Both the position numbers and the translations under genes were made by a program. A model generated the notes under the pieces. It worked only from the letters and a program-made list of their open reading frames with translations, searched no databases and was not told where the DNA came from. Of a DNA stretch of 64,000 bases, positions 23,242 through 35,770 are shown piece by piece. Positions within the stretch are counted from its first letter, which is position 1; each line of letters opens with the position of its first letter. The DNA comes from Elephas maximus indicus (taxonomy: Eukaryota; Chordata; Mammalia; Proboscidea; Elephantidae). The stretch covers positions 77,495,553 to 77,559,552 of the forward strand of contig NC_064837.1 in NCBI RefSeq assembly GCF_024166365.1. Reading direction: 5' to 3'.

Positions 23242-23689
23242 TATTGGGTATCAACCCCAGAATATAACACTGGGCAGAGCAATCAGAAGTCAACCCAGAG
23301 AGGGAAATAAAAAAAAAAAAAAAATCAAGATTAAAAAAAAAAAACACTCAACACAGGGTAACAGTGATGTTACTATGTAAAAGAAGACAACATTAAAACA
23401 ATAAAGAGGGACTAAGAAATGTAGTCATAGATCTTCCATATGGAGAGGAAGATAAGGCAATACAAAGACATAAAAGTTAGGTTTAAATTTAGAAAAATAG
23501 GGGTAAATAATAAGGTAACCACAAAGGAGACAAACTATCCTACACATCAAAATAAAATACAAGAAATAAATAGAGACTCAGAAGAAACAAAATCAATAAC
23601 AACGAATATGAGGAAAGGACAATACATAAAGATAAAATACTCAGCACATAAAATCAACTGGGAAAAGGAAACTGTCAACAACACAGAAA

Positions 23690-26600
23690 AAATTCATCAA
23701 AATGATAGCACTGAATTCATAGCTATCCATAATTACACTGAATGTAAATGGACTAAATGCACCAATAAAGAGACAGAGAGTGGCAGAATGAATTAAAAGA
23801 CAATGTCTATCTATATGCTGCCTACAGGAGACACAGCTTAGACTGAGAGACACAAACAAACTAAAATTCAAAGGGTGGAAAAAAACATATCAAGCAAACA
23901 ACAATCAAAAAAGAGCAGGAGTGGCAATATTAATCTCTGAAAAAATATACTTTAAAGTTAAATCCATCATAAAGGATAAGGAAGGACACAATATAATGAT
24001 TAAAGGGACAATACACCAAGAAGATATAACCATATTAAATATGCACCCAATGACAGGGCTGCAAGGTATATAAAACAAACTCTATCAGCATTGAAAAGGG
24101 AGATAGACAGCTCCACAATAATAGTAGAAGGCTTCAACACGCCACTTTCGGTGAAGGACAGGACATCCAGAAAGAAGCTCAATAAAGACACAGAAGATCT
24201 AATTGCCTCAATAAACCAACTTGACCTCATAGACACATATAGAACACTCCACCCAACAGCAACCAAGTATACTTTCTTTTCTAGTGCACGTGGAACATTC
24301 TCTAGAATACACCACATATTAGGTCATAAAACAAGCCTTAGAAGAATCCAAAACACTGAAATATTACAAAGCATCTTCTCTGACCATAAGGCCATAAAAG
24401 TGGAAATCAATAACAGGAAAAGCAGGGAAAAGGAATCAAACACTTAGAAACTGAATGAAACTCTGCTCAAAAAAGGCTGGATTATAAAAGACACTGAGGA
24501 TGGAATAAAGAAATTCATAGAATCCAATGAGAATAAAAACACTTTCTATCAGAACTTTTGGGACACAGTGAAAGCAGTGCTCAGAGGCCAATTTATATCA
24601 ATATATCCACACATCCAAAAAGAAGAAATGGCTAAAATCAAAGAATTATCCCTAGAACTTGAACAAATAGAAAGAGAGCAACAAAAGAAACCCATAGGCA
24701 CCAGAAGAAAACAAATAATAAAAATTAGAGCAGAACTAAATGAAATAGAAAACAGAAAAACAATTGAAAGAATTTGCAAGACCAAAAGCTGGTTCTTTGA
24801 AAAAAATCAACAAAATTGATAAACCATTCACTGAACTGACAAAAGAAAAACAAGAGAGGAAGCAAATAAACGCAATAAGAAATGAGATGGGTAATATTTC
24901 AAAAGACCTAACTGAAATTAAAAGAATCATATCACATTACTATGGAAAATTGTACTCTAACAAATTTGAAAACCTAGAAGAAATGGATGAATTCCTAGAA
25001 ACACACTACCTACCTAAACTAACACAAACAGAGGTAGAACAACTAAATAGAACTATAACAAAAGAAGAGATTGAAAAGGTAATCAAAAAACTTCCAAAAA
25101 AAAAAAAAAAAAAGCTCTGGCTGGGATGGCTTCACTGGAGAGTTCTACCAAACTTTCAGATAAGAGTTAATACCACTACTACTAAAGCTATTTCAGAGCA
25201 TAGAAAGGACGGAATGCTCCCAAACTCATTCTATGAAGCCACCATATCCCTAATACAAAAACCAGGTAAAGACACCACAAAGAAAGAAAATTACACACCT
25301 ATAACTCTCATGAACTTAGATGCAAAAATCCTCGACAACATTCTAGACAATAGAATTCAAGAACATATCAAAAAAATAATTCACCACGACCAAGTGGGAT
25401 TCATACCAGGTATGCAGGGATGGTTCAACATTAGAAAAACAATTAATGTAATCCACCATATAAATAAAACAAATGACAAGAATTACATGATTTTATCAAC
25501 TGATGCAGAAAAGGCATCCGGCAAAGTTCAGCACCCATTCACGATAAAAACTCTCAGCAAAATAGGAATTGAAGGAAAATTCCTCAACATAATAAAGGGC
25601 ATTTATACAAAGCCAATAACCAACATCATCCTAAATGGAGAAGTCTGAAAGCATTCCCCTGACATCGGGAACCAGACAAGGATGCCCTTTATCACTGCTC
25701 TTATTCAACATTGTGCTGAGGTTCTAGCCAGAGCAATTAGGCAAGGTAAAGAAATAAAGGGCATCCGGACTGGCAAGGAAGAAGTAAAAGTATCTCTATT
25801 TGTAGATGGCATGATCTTATACATAGAAAACCCTAAGGAATCCTCCAGAAAACTACTGAAACTAATAGAAGAGTGCAGCAGAATATTGGGATACAAGATA
25901 AACATACAAAAATCAGTTGGATTCCTCTACACCAACAAAAGAACATCAAAGAGAAAGTCACCAAATCAATACCATTCACAGTAGCCCCAAGAAGATAAAA
26001 TACTTAGGAATAAATCTTGCCAGAGATGTAAAAAGCTTATACAAAGAAAACTACAAAACACTTCTGCATGGAACCTTTTGAGACCTACATCAGTGGAAAA
26101 ATATACCTTGCTCATGGTTAGGAAGACTTAACATTATAAAAATGTCTATTCTGCTAAAAGCGATCTATAGATTTAATGCAATTCCGATCCAGATTCCAAC
26201 GAGATTCTTTAATGAGATGGACGAACAAATCACCAACTTCATATGGAAGAGAAAGAGGCCCCGGATAAATAAGGCATTACCGAAAAAGCAGAACAAAGGG
26301 GGAGGCCTGACTCTACCTGATTTCAGAACCTATTATACTGCCACAGTAGTCAAAACAGCCTGGTACTGGTACAACAACAGATACATAGACCAATGGGACA
26401 GAATTGAGAATCCAGACATAAATCCATCCACATATGAGCAGTTGATATTTGACAAAGGCCCCAAAACAGTTAAATGGGGGAAAAGACAGACTTTTTAACA
26501 AATGATGCTGGCATAACTGGAGATTCATCTGCAAAAAAAATGAAACAAGACCCATACCTTACTCCATGCACAAAAACCAGTTCAAAATGGATCAAAGACC

Positions 26601-27535
26601 TAAATATAAATCTAAGATGATAAAGATCATGGAAGAAAAAATAGGGATAATGCTAGGAGTCCTACCGCATGGCATAAACAGTATACAAAACATTACTAAC
26701 AATGCAGAAGAAAAAGTAGATAACTGGGAGCTCCTAAAAAATCAAACACCTATGGTCATCCAAAGACTTCACCAAAAGAGTAAAAAGATTACCTACAGAC
26801 TGGGAAAAAGGTTTTAGCTATGACATTTCTGATCAGCGCCTGATCTCTAAAATCTACATGAAATCCACAAATCTACAAAAACTCAACTGCAAAAAGACAA
26901 ATAACCCAGTTAAAAAAATGGGCAAAAGATATGAACGGACACTTCACTAAAGAAGACATTCAGGCAGCTAACAGATACATGAGGAAATGCTCAGGCTCAT
27001 TAGGCATTACCCAAATGCAAATCAGAACTACAATGAGATTTCATTTCACTTCAACAACAACAACAACAAAAAGGCAGGCATTAATCCAAAAAACACAAAA
27101 CAATAAGTGTTCGAGAGGCTGTGGAGAGATTGGAACATTTATACACTGCTGGTGGGAATGTAAAATGGTACAAGCACTTTGGAAATCAATTTGGTGCTTC
27201 CTTAAAAAGCTAGAAGTAGAACTACCATATGATCCAGCAATCCCATTCCTTGAAATATATCCTAGAGAAATAAGAGCCCTTAGAAGAAAAGATACATGCA
27301 CACCCATGTTCATTGTAGCACTGTTTACAATAGCAAAAAGATGGAAGCAACCAAGGCGCCCATCAAGGGAAGAATGGATGAATAAATTATGGTATATTCA
27401 CACAATGGAATAGTACGCATCGATAAAGAATAGTGATGAATCTGTGAAACATTTCATAACATGGAGGAATCTGGAAGGCACTATGCTGAGTGAAATTAGT
27501 CAGTTGCAAAAGGGCAAATACTGTATAAGATCACA
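23690..27535 (+). pseudogene. L1 ORF2 remnant (endonuclease and reverse transcriptase)
   Basis: The endonuclease begins near 23740 ('LNVNGLNAP', 'QETQLRLRDT') and continues through the open segment 24091-24447. RT spans 24764-25984, and the C-terminal region is in 26142-26498 and 26931-27413. The RT active site is mutated: FVDGMILY (about 25797-25820) replaces FADD, losing one catalytic aspartate. An expanded A-run at 25099-25113 shifts the frame in the 'LPKKK' region. The C-terminal CX3CX7HX4C motif survives (CSRGC ... HCWWEC). It is non-functional. Confidence 0.9.
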
Positions 27536-27539
27536 CTAT

Positions 27540-28556
27540 TATAAGAACTCAAGAAATAGTTTAAACAGAGAAGAAAATATTCTTCGATGGTTATGAGAAG
27601 GAGGAGGGAGGGAAGGTGTGAGAGGGGTATTCACTAATTAGATAGTAGATAAGAACTACTTTAGGTGATGGGAAAGACAACAGACAATACAGGGGAGGTC
27701 AGCACAACTGGACTAAACCAAAAGCAAAGAAGTTTCCCAAATAAACTGAATGCTTTGAAGGCCAGTGTAGCAGGGGCGGGGCTTGGGGACCATGGTTTCA
27801 GGGGACATCTAATTCAATTGGCATAATAAAACCTATTAAGAAAACATTCTGCATCCCTCTTTGGAGAGCGGCGTTTTGGGTCTTAAATGCTGGCAAGTGG
27901 CCATCTATGATGCATCAATTGGTCTCAACCCCCCTGGATCAAAGGAGAATGAAGAACACCAAGGACACAAGGAAATTACGAACCCAAGAGACAGAAAGGG
28001 CCACATGAACCAGAGACTACATCATCCTGAGCCCAGAAGAACTAGATGGTGCCCAGCTACAACCGAATACTGCCCTGACAGGGAACACAACAGAGAACCC
28101 CTGAGGGAGCAGGAGAGCAGTGGGATGCAGACCTCAAATTCTCATAAGACCAGACTTAATGGTCTGACTGAGACTGGAAGGACCCCAGTGGTCATGGCCC
28201 CCAGACCTTCTGTTGGACCAGGGCAGGAAGCATTCCCAAAGCCAACTCTTCAGACAGGGATTGGACTGGACAATGGGTTGGAGAGGGATGCTGGTGAGGA
28301 GTGAGATTCTTGGAGCAGGTGGACACTTGAGACTATGTTGGCATCTCCTGCCTGGAGGGGAGATGAGAGGGTGGAGGGGGTTAGAAACTGGCGAAATGGA
28401 CAGGAATAGAGAGAGTGGAGGGAGAGAGCGGGCTGTCTCATTAGGGGGGAAGCAATTGGGAGTACGTAGCAAGGTGTGTATATAAGTTTTTGTGTGAGAG
28501 ACTGACTTGATTTGTAAACTTTCACTTAAAGCACAATAAAAGTTAAAAAAAAAAAA
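27540..28556 (+). repeat. 3'UTR and poly-A of the 21-28.6 kb L1
   Basis: It corresponds to 6521-7520 and 54073-54850 in reverse. It ends 'gcacaataaaagttaaaaaa', so an AATAAA precedes the A-tail at 28544-28556. Confidence 0.88.
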
Positions 28557-28602
28557 GGAAGGAAATGATGAACATGTGATTGAAAAAAAGGAATTTCAAA
28601 TT

Positions 28603-29655
28603 CAAACAACTCTGAGGTACCACTAAAATCAAAACCCATTAAAAGAAAAAAACCAAACCCACTGCCGTTCAGTCCATTCCGACTCATAGCAACCCTATAG
28701 GACAGAGTAGAACGGCCCCATAGTGTTTCCAAGGAGCGCCTGGCAGATTTGAACAGCTGACCCCTTGGTCAGCAGCCGCAGCCCTTAACCACTACGCCTC
28801 CAGGGTTTCCACACTCCCATTAGAATGGGTGAAATCCAAAGCACTGACAACACCAAATGCTGGTGAGGATGTGGGGCAACAGGAACTCCCATTCACTGCT
28901 GGTGTGAATGTAAAACGGTACAGCCACTGTGGAAGACAGTCTCACACTTTCCATCAAAGATAAGCACAGGTTTATCATACAACCCAGCAATCGTGTGCCT
29001 AGGTATTTACTCAAATCAGTTGAAAACATATGTTCACACAAAAATCAGCACATGGATGTTGATAGCCGAGTTGGTCATAATTGCCCCAAATTAGAAGCAA
29101 CCAAGATGTCTTTTGATAGGTCAATGGGTAAACAGCCTGTATTACATCTTCATAATGGAGCATTACTCACCGATAAAAAAGAAAGTGACCTATCAAGCCA
29201 TGAAAAGACATGGAGAGCCCTTACATGCACGTTGCTAAGTGAGAGAAGCCAGTCTGAGAAGGCTACCTACTGTATGGTTCCAGCTATGTGACATTTTGGA
29301 AAAGGAAAGTATAGAGACAGTAAAAATCAGTGGTTGCCAGAGGTTTAGGGGATGGAGGGAGGGATGAATAGGTGGAGCACAGGACACTTCTAGGGCAGTG
29401 GAAGTGTTGTGTTTGTAATGGTGCACACATGACATTATGCATTTTTCAAAACCCAAAGGAAGGTAAAACACAGAGTGAGCCCTAAAGTAAACTGTGGACT
29501 TTAGTTAACAACAATGTATAGATATCAGTTTGTCAGTGTACCACACAACTGCAAAATGTTTATAATAGAAACTCTGTAAGGAGAGAGAAGGGCATAAGGC
29601 AACTCTCTGTAAACCCAAAACTGTTCTAAAAAAGAAAGTCTATTAAAAAAAAAAA
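28603..29655 (+). mobile_element. Old L1 3' part, right portion of the split element
   Basis: It continues the L1 interrupted at 20926: ORF2 C-terminal relics ('ttcactgctggtgtgaatgt', 'catacaacccagcaatcgtg', 'tgagagaagccagtctgaga'), then the 3'UTR ('gtggttgccagaggtttagg'), then poly-A at 29642-29657. It is also broken by the SINE at 28645-28810. Confidence 0.88.
28645..28810 (-). mobile_element. Afrotherian SINE, 'ggaaaccctgg' subtype, antisense, inside old L1
   Basis: This is a full-length copy with its tail at the left ('aaaaaccaaacccactgccg') and its head at the right ('cctccagggtttcc'). The flanks 'cccattaaaag' (before) and 'cccattagaat' (after) look like an imperfect TSD within L1 sequence. 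Confidence 0.92.
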
Positions 29656-29659
29656 AAAG

Positions 29660-30950
29660 ACTTTTAAAGTAGGAGAAAAAAATCTTTGGCATTCTTTACC
29701 TATGCAGTATGTATGGTTCATTTTATGTGGATTAAAGTATACTGAAATAGAGGCCCCTTTGTGGGAGGGAAGGAAGGGCCACCTACATAGTATTGCCCTG
29801 GTTTGCAGAGAAGCATTAGGGCTGGTTTCAGCAGTGGTACTGAGGGGCAGGAACCATTACAAGGGTTTTTTTTTGTGTGTGGAGACAAGACACCGGGCAT
29901 CCTGAGGGAAGGCGTGGCCCTGAGGGCCCTCGTGTGCAAGGCCAGCCCCCGGCAGGGTGTGGGGCTCCCGGCCCCCCAACGCTCAGAGGAAGGACTTGAG
30001 GGACTGGAAGGCTGGCTGAGGAAAGGCGTCTAGTTGGAGAAATACGGGAATGAGAGGAAACAGCTGCCACCAAAACCGATTTGAGGTCCCTAAGAAGGCA
30101 ACAGACTCTTCATCTATCCACTTTGGATTCAGTCTGCGTCCTGGTTCCACACCTCGATTTGTGGCAGAAATGGATGTCCTTTAAAAGTATCTTGCATTTC
30201 ACATGACCCAGCTTTCTCTAAGGATCTCGAATGATAACCGTTTCCCACGTCTGCCTGCTTTGAGGCCAGCAGGCAGAGGCCTGGGGTTACCTTTTGCTGG
30301 GGACACCTGGGGGTGTGGAACCCTCTTTTCCAGGGTCCTGACCTCTAGGTTGCCTCATTTTACCATGTCAATAAAAGGAGCGTGATTGCTGCTGGAGCAT
30401 TTCGTGATGCAGCAGGAAACTATGCTTTCAAGCCAGGCACTGCCTTTCTGGGGGATTTCAAAAAAGAAAAAAAGAAGACTCAATACCCGGAGAAGACGCG
30501 TTTGCAGCACTGTCTGTTCTTGCAGTCGGACTAACTCAGAGGAAGCTGACCCTGGGAGGACACGGACTGGCCCTGGATTAGCAGAGCAGAGGGCAGGGGG
30601 CAAATGCTCTGCCCTACTCTCTCCTGGTCCTGGGGGGCACGTCCGGTCACGCCCTCTTTGGGGGCCCAGCTCCTTCTACACGGCTGTGTCAGAAAGGCCC
30701 TCAGTGCTGTTTAGGAAGTGGAGGCAAGCTTTTCCAGAGAAGAAAAGGCCATGAGAACATCTAATGCCATGAAGACTGCCTCTGAGGTCCGTATGACCGC
30801 TCAGGATCCCAGCAAAGGCTTGACTCGGAGCCCCCTAGCGGCTGGGGCTGTGCGCCGGCGGCCCTCTCCTTCCGCACCTGCCCCTACCTGACTTTAGGAC
30901 CCACTTTTGGGACACAGTCCTGCTGGCCTCCTCCTCTCCACCTTGCCTTT
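29660..30950. other. Unrecognised, G+C-richer intron sequence
   Basis: Several short open frames (29803-30033, 30386-30754) overlap in both strands without domain features, so I treat them as composition effects. No repeat family is seen. Confidence 0.4.
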
Positions 30951-30954
30951 GGTT

Positions 30955-31260
30955 CAGTTCTTCACTTACGGGTAGCGGTGAACTGTCTGCTACGGAAATC
31001 TGTCAAATCTCTGCCCAGCTTCAAACGCTTCAACGGCTCCCCATTGACTCCCAGCCTTTCCTGAACCGGCTCTTCCAAAACCCCGCTTGCTCTCTCCCCA
31101 CCTCCTGCTGCCCCTTCTCTCTTGCCCCTGGGGCGTCTGTGTTCCTTTCTTCCACCCTACCCTGCGGACTCCTGCTCATCCCCGCAGGCCCGGCTTGCAT
31201 GCCCCTTACTCCAGGAAGCCTTCTGCCCACCCCCACCCCTCAGCCCCTACCTGCTGCCTG
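30955..31260 (+). repeat. L2 LINE remnant
   Basis: The sense L2 wording 'cttcaacggctccccattga' is followed by pyrimidine-rich wording similar to L2 3' sequence ('tccaggaagccttctgccca'). Confidence 0.55.
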
Positions 31261-31456
31261 GACCCTCTGTCCTGCCGCCTCGCAGCTTGGCGTTCTTCCC
31301 CTCCCTGCAGGGACCAAGCCTCTCTCTGCCAGTAGGCCTCAGAGCTTCGGTGTAATCACATATAGGTTTGATTCTTAACTCAGGGTTGCGGCTGGGGTAG
31401 AGGAGAGAGTGGCCATGTGTTCTGTAAATTGTAAAGAACTTTACAAATAGCCAATA

Positions 31457-31533
31457 CTTGGAAACTCTGTGGGACAGTTCTACTCTGTCCTTTAGGGTCG
31501 CTATGAGTCGGAATCGACTCGACGGCACTGGGA
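31457..31533 (+). mobile_element. 5'-truncated Afrotherian SINE (tail only)
   Basis: It holds only the 3' half: 'cttggaaactctgtgggac', 'agttctactctgtccttta', then 'gagtcggaatcgactcgac'. The tail is nearly perfect, so the insertion is probably recent despite truncation. Confidence 0.92.
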
Positions 31534-34500
31534 TTCTGGGTCTCCGTTGTTCAAAAGCAGCCCAAAGGAAAGAACCTGCACAGGCTGGGTGACTGGGGAA
31601 CATGGTAAAACTTCCTGTAGAAAATCTCTGTCCTTCCCGAAAGGACAGATTGTAAGGCTTGTAAGGTCTCATAAAGATCCCTCTGGTCACCATGCACCAA
31701 AAGGTTGTTCAGGATGCCCAGGAAGAGCCTCCAGGTCCTCTGTCCAGGAGCATTTAGACCAATTCAATGACCTTCTCTAGTAAAACCTTATTTTTAGAAA
31801 TCAGTAAGCCTTTCACCAGCTCCTGTAAATGAGTTCTGTATTTATCATATATGTTATGGCAAGGTTCCTAGAATGCCTTCCTAAAAATAGAAGATGTTGC
31901 CTTTTAAGGCCTTGTCATATTTTGAGGTGCCCTCTAATTACTGTATTTGAAACAACAAAATTCTGTTGAGGGGAAGGCACATTTACTTGAAGTGACCCAA
32001 ATTGCTGCTAGTTTGGGATGATTATAGAGATTTAATAACAAAATTAGCAAAAAAGAAAAGAAAGAAAAAAAAAAGAGGCAAAGAAATTTTACTCAATTTA
32101 GGAAATATTCCTAGAGGTATGATTTCACAATTAAGTTTTGGCTTTTACAAGTCAGCCTTTTAAAGCAACAGAGTTAGTGGTTATGAAGATCACAAATAGC
32201 AAACAGGAAATACTGTCCGGTAATATGCTCTCTAGAGGGAGCCTCATACCCAGTTCAGAATCTTGTTGTATCTTAAATAACACAGACAGAGGCCATGCTC
32301 CTGGAAACAATGCGTTGGTGACAAACAGTGATGGAAAAAAGTAAAATTTCTAAATGTATGTGTGATGAGTGTGTGTGACTAAGTCAATGAGTTAAACAGC
32401 ATAAACAGGCATCTAGCTATTCCATCCACACCCTCAAACGTTTAAATATTTAGGTTGGCTTCGAAACTATTGTATGCATCCTCTTCTCATTAGAAAAATA
32501 GAGGGTTGCTTTATATTAACAATCCTTCTAAATCGGGTAAGCACCTCTGACTGGGTGGTCTGAAGTCCATGTTGGTCTACCTTTCGGGCCTCTGATAGGT
32601 AAACGGCAATGATCCCTTCACGATCACTCTTCACGTTATTGTGTTTCTTTTCAGATTTATTCACACTCCCTTGTTCAATTCGACAAATGTTTTTGAATGC
32701 CTACCTTGGGTTGGCCATTGGGCTGGACACTGGGGATGCTTGCGGAGGTCTGAGGCCTCCACTTGTGAACTGTATCTGGGCCCAGGCTCCCACCTTGCAT
32801 CCCTGTTGGGACTCCTGTTCCATCTTCTCCCCTTTGCTTCTCTGTGCTCCTTAACACCTCAATTATACCTCGACTTTAATTATCTAGGTATTCACTAGCC
32901 TTTTTCCTTTTCTGGAATCCATGAAGGCAGAGACTGAGTTGTATTATTGCTATACTCCCAGAGACTCAGAAAACACCTAGGACATTTGATAATCACTTGA
33001 TGAATTGCATTAAATTGAGCTGAATGAATTTAGAGATGTTCTAAATTGAGGTCTTGTTTGGGTGCAGTTTTTGTCCATAACAAAGAGATACAAGTGGCCT
33101 GGATCTAGAACTGTTAATTGGTATCCTGGGGGATGAACTAGCCCTGAGAGGTAGATGGTATAAAATATAAATCATCAAGAATCCAATGTGCCTTCCTTTC
33201 CTGATCAAGACATGTTTCTGACTGGCAGAAATAAACTAAATTCACGCCACCACCATGTTTAAAAGCTTCTCAGTGAGGCTTCTGTATGCTAGCAAGCACT
33301 AATTTCCCAGGATGGAGACTTTTAGGTGGAAATGGCCAACTCGAGATTCAAGGCACCCTCCAAATTTTCTAAAATTGTTGAGAATAAATTATTTTATGCT
33401 TTTTAAAACATACATTGGTGTAATTTTTGATAGCATTAGGGAAACGTAAGCTGGAATTTACAAAAACTCTGCGATTATACATGTCTCAGGTGTTTTGAGT
33501 TAGTACGATATAAGTAACTGTACAACTTAGAGGTACTGATATGCAAGTGGTCCAATACCTATGACAATTTAATGGTTGTTCTGAGGCAAAAAGTCACCAT
33601 TTCATTTATTCTGAATGATAAACTTGCCATTCAGACAACATAGTAAAAGAAACATACAAAGTCAATGATTAATAGAGAAATAAAAAAGCAACACCACAAA
33701 CTAGGCCAATATTATTTTTCCAGTTGACCATTAAATTTATGTCTGAGCTTTACAGAAGCCAAAGCAAAAAAAAAAAAAAAAAAGTCAATGGATAAATAAT
33801 TCTCATTGTTGAATAAATGCAATAGTACTTGTCCTGGTATAATATTTCAGAAGCAGTGATCCAGCAGCCACAGCACCTTTCCTGACATGAGCTAAATGTC
33901 AGGTTCACAGAGTACTGTTTCCATTACAAACTGGTCAGCAATCTAAGCCAACTTGTGTAGACAGTAGATCTGCAAGGACTTCTCCTCCTAAGAAGGAGAC
34001 ACAATGAGGGCAAAATGGACCTACAGTCTGAATCAAACAGGGCGATGTACATGTGAACAGATAAGGGACTGATGTGTGTGTAAAATGGTCCCTACTAGTA
34101 CTGCCAACAAGAGGAGACCTTAACCCAAATCAGTGTTCTCTGCGAGGTGGAAGGCTGGGAGCTGGCCTTCCTAGAGCTTCAAGCAGGTTCTTGGTAAGAT
34201 ACTGAGAAATCTGAGTCATACAGGAAGAGCTTGCTGTCCCTGGGAGAGAGGGGTGAACAAGTGCAGCTGCTCTCTCACTGAGATCTGGAGTCCGGGTCCC
34301 TGGGCTGGTACCTGATTTCTGCTGTGAGCACATCAGGTCTACTTATCAGATCATATCTTGAGACAGGTCCAGTGGTAGAGACCACAAAGTGACTCAGGAG
34401 TCCTTTCCTGGACCACCCACTTCGCTTGTCCTCCTGGGGTGCCCTGGGTCTGGTAGAAACACGGGCTGGGTTTCATCTGTATTTTCTGCATTCATGAGAA

Positions 34501-34822
34501 TGCGGACACACAAAAGCCTCTATCAGGATGCAGGTAGTGCATTACCAAAGGAGTCTCATTCTGTCCTTCCATTGTCCCAGGGCTACTGGTCTCCTGGGAG
34601 TAAAAGCCAACTGCATACATCCAGATTGGGCAGTGTATATTGTGCTGCCTGTGCAACCTGATAAGACAATGCTGGAAAAGGCTGCTTCAAATCTTCAAAT
34701 ATATGTACTGTAATATAGGAAGATTATTTAATGCCATGGTGGACATGGCCTGATGTGTGGAAGATTCCTTCAAGTCTTCTGGTGTCTGCTTTAGCTTTTC
34801 CAGAATATTTTAAATCAGATGC
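31534..34822. other. Mostly unique intron with two short L2 patches
   Basis: L2-like wording lies at about 32660-32745 (antisense, 'attcgacaaatgtttttgaa') and 32895-33030 (sense, 'ccatgaaggcagagactgag'). An A-run sits at 33764-33783. The rest is unrecognised and shows no coding potential. Confidence 0.4.
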
Positions 34823-34982
34823 TATTCCTAACTAGCAGGAGAAAGATGTGGCAGACTGCTTCTGTAACGGTTACAGCCTTGGAAACTCTATGGGGACCAA
34901 TCTACTCTGCCCTATAGGGTCACTATGAGCCAGCATCTATTGACAGCAATGGGTTTGGGTTTTGGGGTTTTATTCCTAACTA
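34823..34982 (+). mobile_element. 5'-truncated Afrotherian SINE with 12-bp TSD
   Basis: The perfect repeat tattcctaacta lies at 34823-34834 and 34971-34982. The insert starts within the 'ggagaaagatgtggcagact' middle block, so the head is missing. It ends 'gacagcaatgggtttgggtt'. The middle block marks the same subtype as the SINE at 63861. Confidence 0.93.
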
Positions 34983-34986
34983 AAGA

Positions 34987-35046
34987 GGCACTTGTGGTTC
35001 AGTGGTAGAATTCTGGCCTTTCATATGGGAGACCCAGGCTGATTCT
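34987..35046 (+). mobile_element. tRNA-Gly-derived SINE head, truncated
   Basis: 'cttgtggttcagtggtagaa' followed by 'ttctggcctttcatatggga' and 'gacccaggctgattc' resembles tRNA-Gly (A box, anticodon arm, B box). It is cut where the L1 3' sequence begins. Confidence 0.75.
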
Positions 35047-35061
35047 TTTTTGTTGTTGTTG

Positions 35062-35770
35062 TTGTTATTGTTTTAATAATATTTTATTGTTTTCAGTGAC
35101 AGTTTATGCAGCAGTTTAGGTCCCCATTCAATAATTTCTACACAAGTTGTTCAGTGACATTGGTTACATTCTTCACAATGTGTGAATATTCTCATTATTT
35201 CCATTTCCATTACATTCTAATGTTTGTTTTAAAGTAATTTTTTTCAACATTTCATTGTGCTTTAGTTGACAGTTTACAAAGCAAATTAGTTTCCCATTCA
35301 ATAATTTATAGACAAATTTTTCCATGACATTGGTTGTAATTTAAAGTTAATTGTTGACTGTTTGGTCTCATATAGATGATTTTTTAAAGAAGCGCAATAC
35401 TTACAGATGAGCCAATTTGTTATTTAGCTACATGGTACTCTCAGGGATTAGTTTCAGTTCCAGGTTTAAAGAGTATCTCAGAGCGGTAGTCTCGGGGAGT
35501 CCTCCAGTCTCAACCAGTCCAGTAGGTCTGGTTTTTTAGGAATTTGAGGTTCTTTTCCACATTTTTCTTCCATTCTATCAGGGTCCATCTATTGTGACCC
35601 TGATTAGAACAGTCAGTAGGGATTCAGTGAACAGTCAGTTCTGATTCCAATCATAAACACAAAACCACCTAACGTGCTTGCCAGGCTCCAGAGTTCAGTA
35701 AATGTCGGTTTCTTCTGCTCTTTGTCCTTTTAAGGGATCCATCAGCCTGAGATGGGAAATTATGACCATG
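35062..35770 (-). mobile_element. L1 3'UTR fragment(s), antisense, with duplicated 3' end
   Basis: Two similar 3' ends follow each other. At 35066 'attttattgttttcagtgac' leads to 'cccattcaataatttctac'. At 35252 'atttcattgtgctttagttg' leads to 'cccattcaataatttatag'. The rest ('gtcctccagtctcaaccagt', 'gaccctgattagaacagtca') parallels the 3'UTR of the other L1 copies but is more diverged. Confidence 0.6.

Larger units (their letters stand above)
20915..28602 (+). mobile_element. Roughly full-length L1 with 12-bp TSD, inserted in an older L1
   Basis: The direct repeat gaatttcaaatt lies at 20915-20926 and 28591-28602. The insert (20927-28590) begins 'agaggcagagccaagatgg', a typical L1 5' end. It has a G+C-rich 5'UTR, degraded ORF1 and ORF2 regions, a 3'UTR and a poly-A at about 28544-28556. 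The total is near 7.6 kb. Both ORFs carry many stops and frameshifts, so it is dead and clearly older than the 6.5-kb L1. Confidence 0.92.

Noticed and set aside
27861-28304. 147-residue plus-strand frame
   Set aside because: It falls in the 3'UTR of the L1 at 20.9-28.6 kb; no start context or domain. Only the antisense frame shared by three copies seemed worth reporting.
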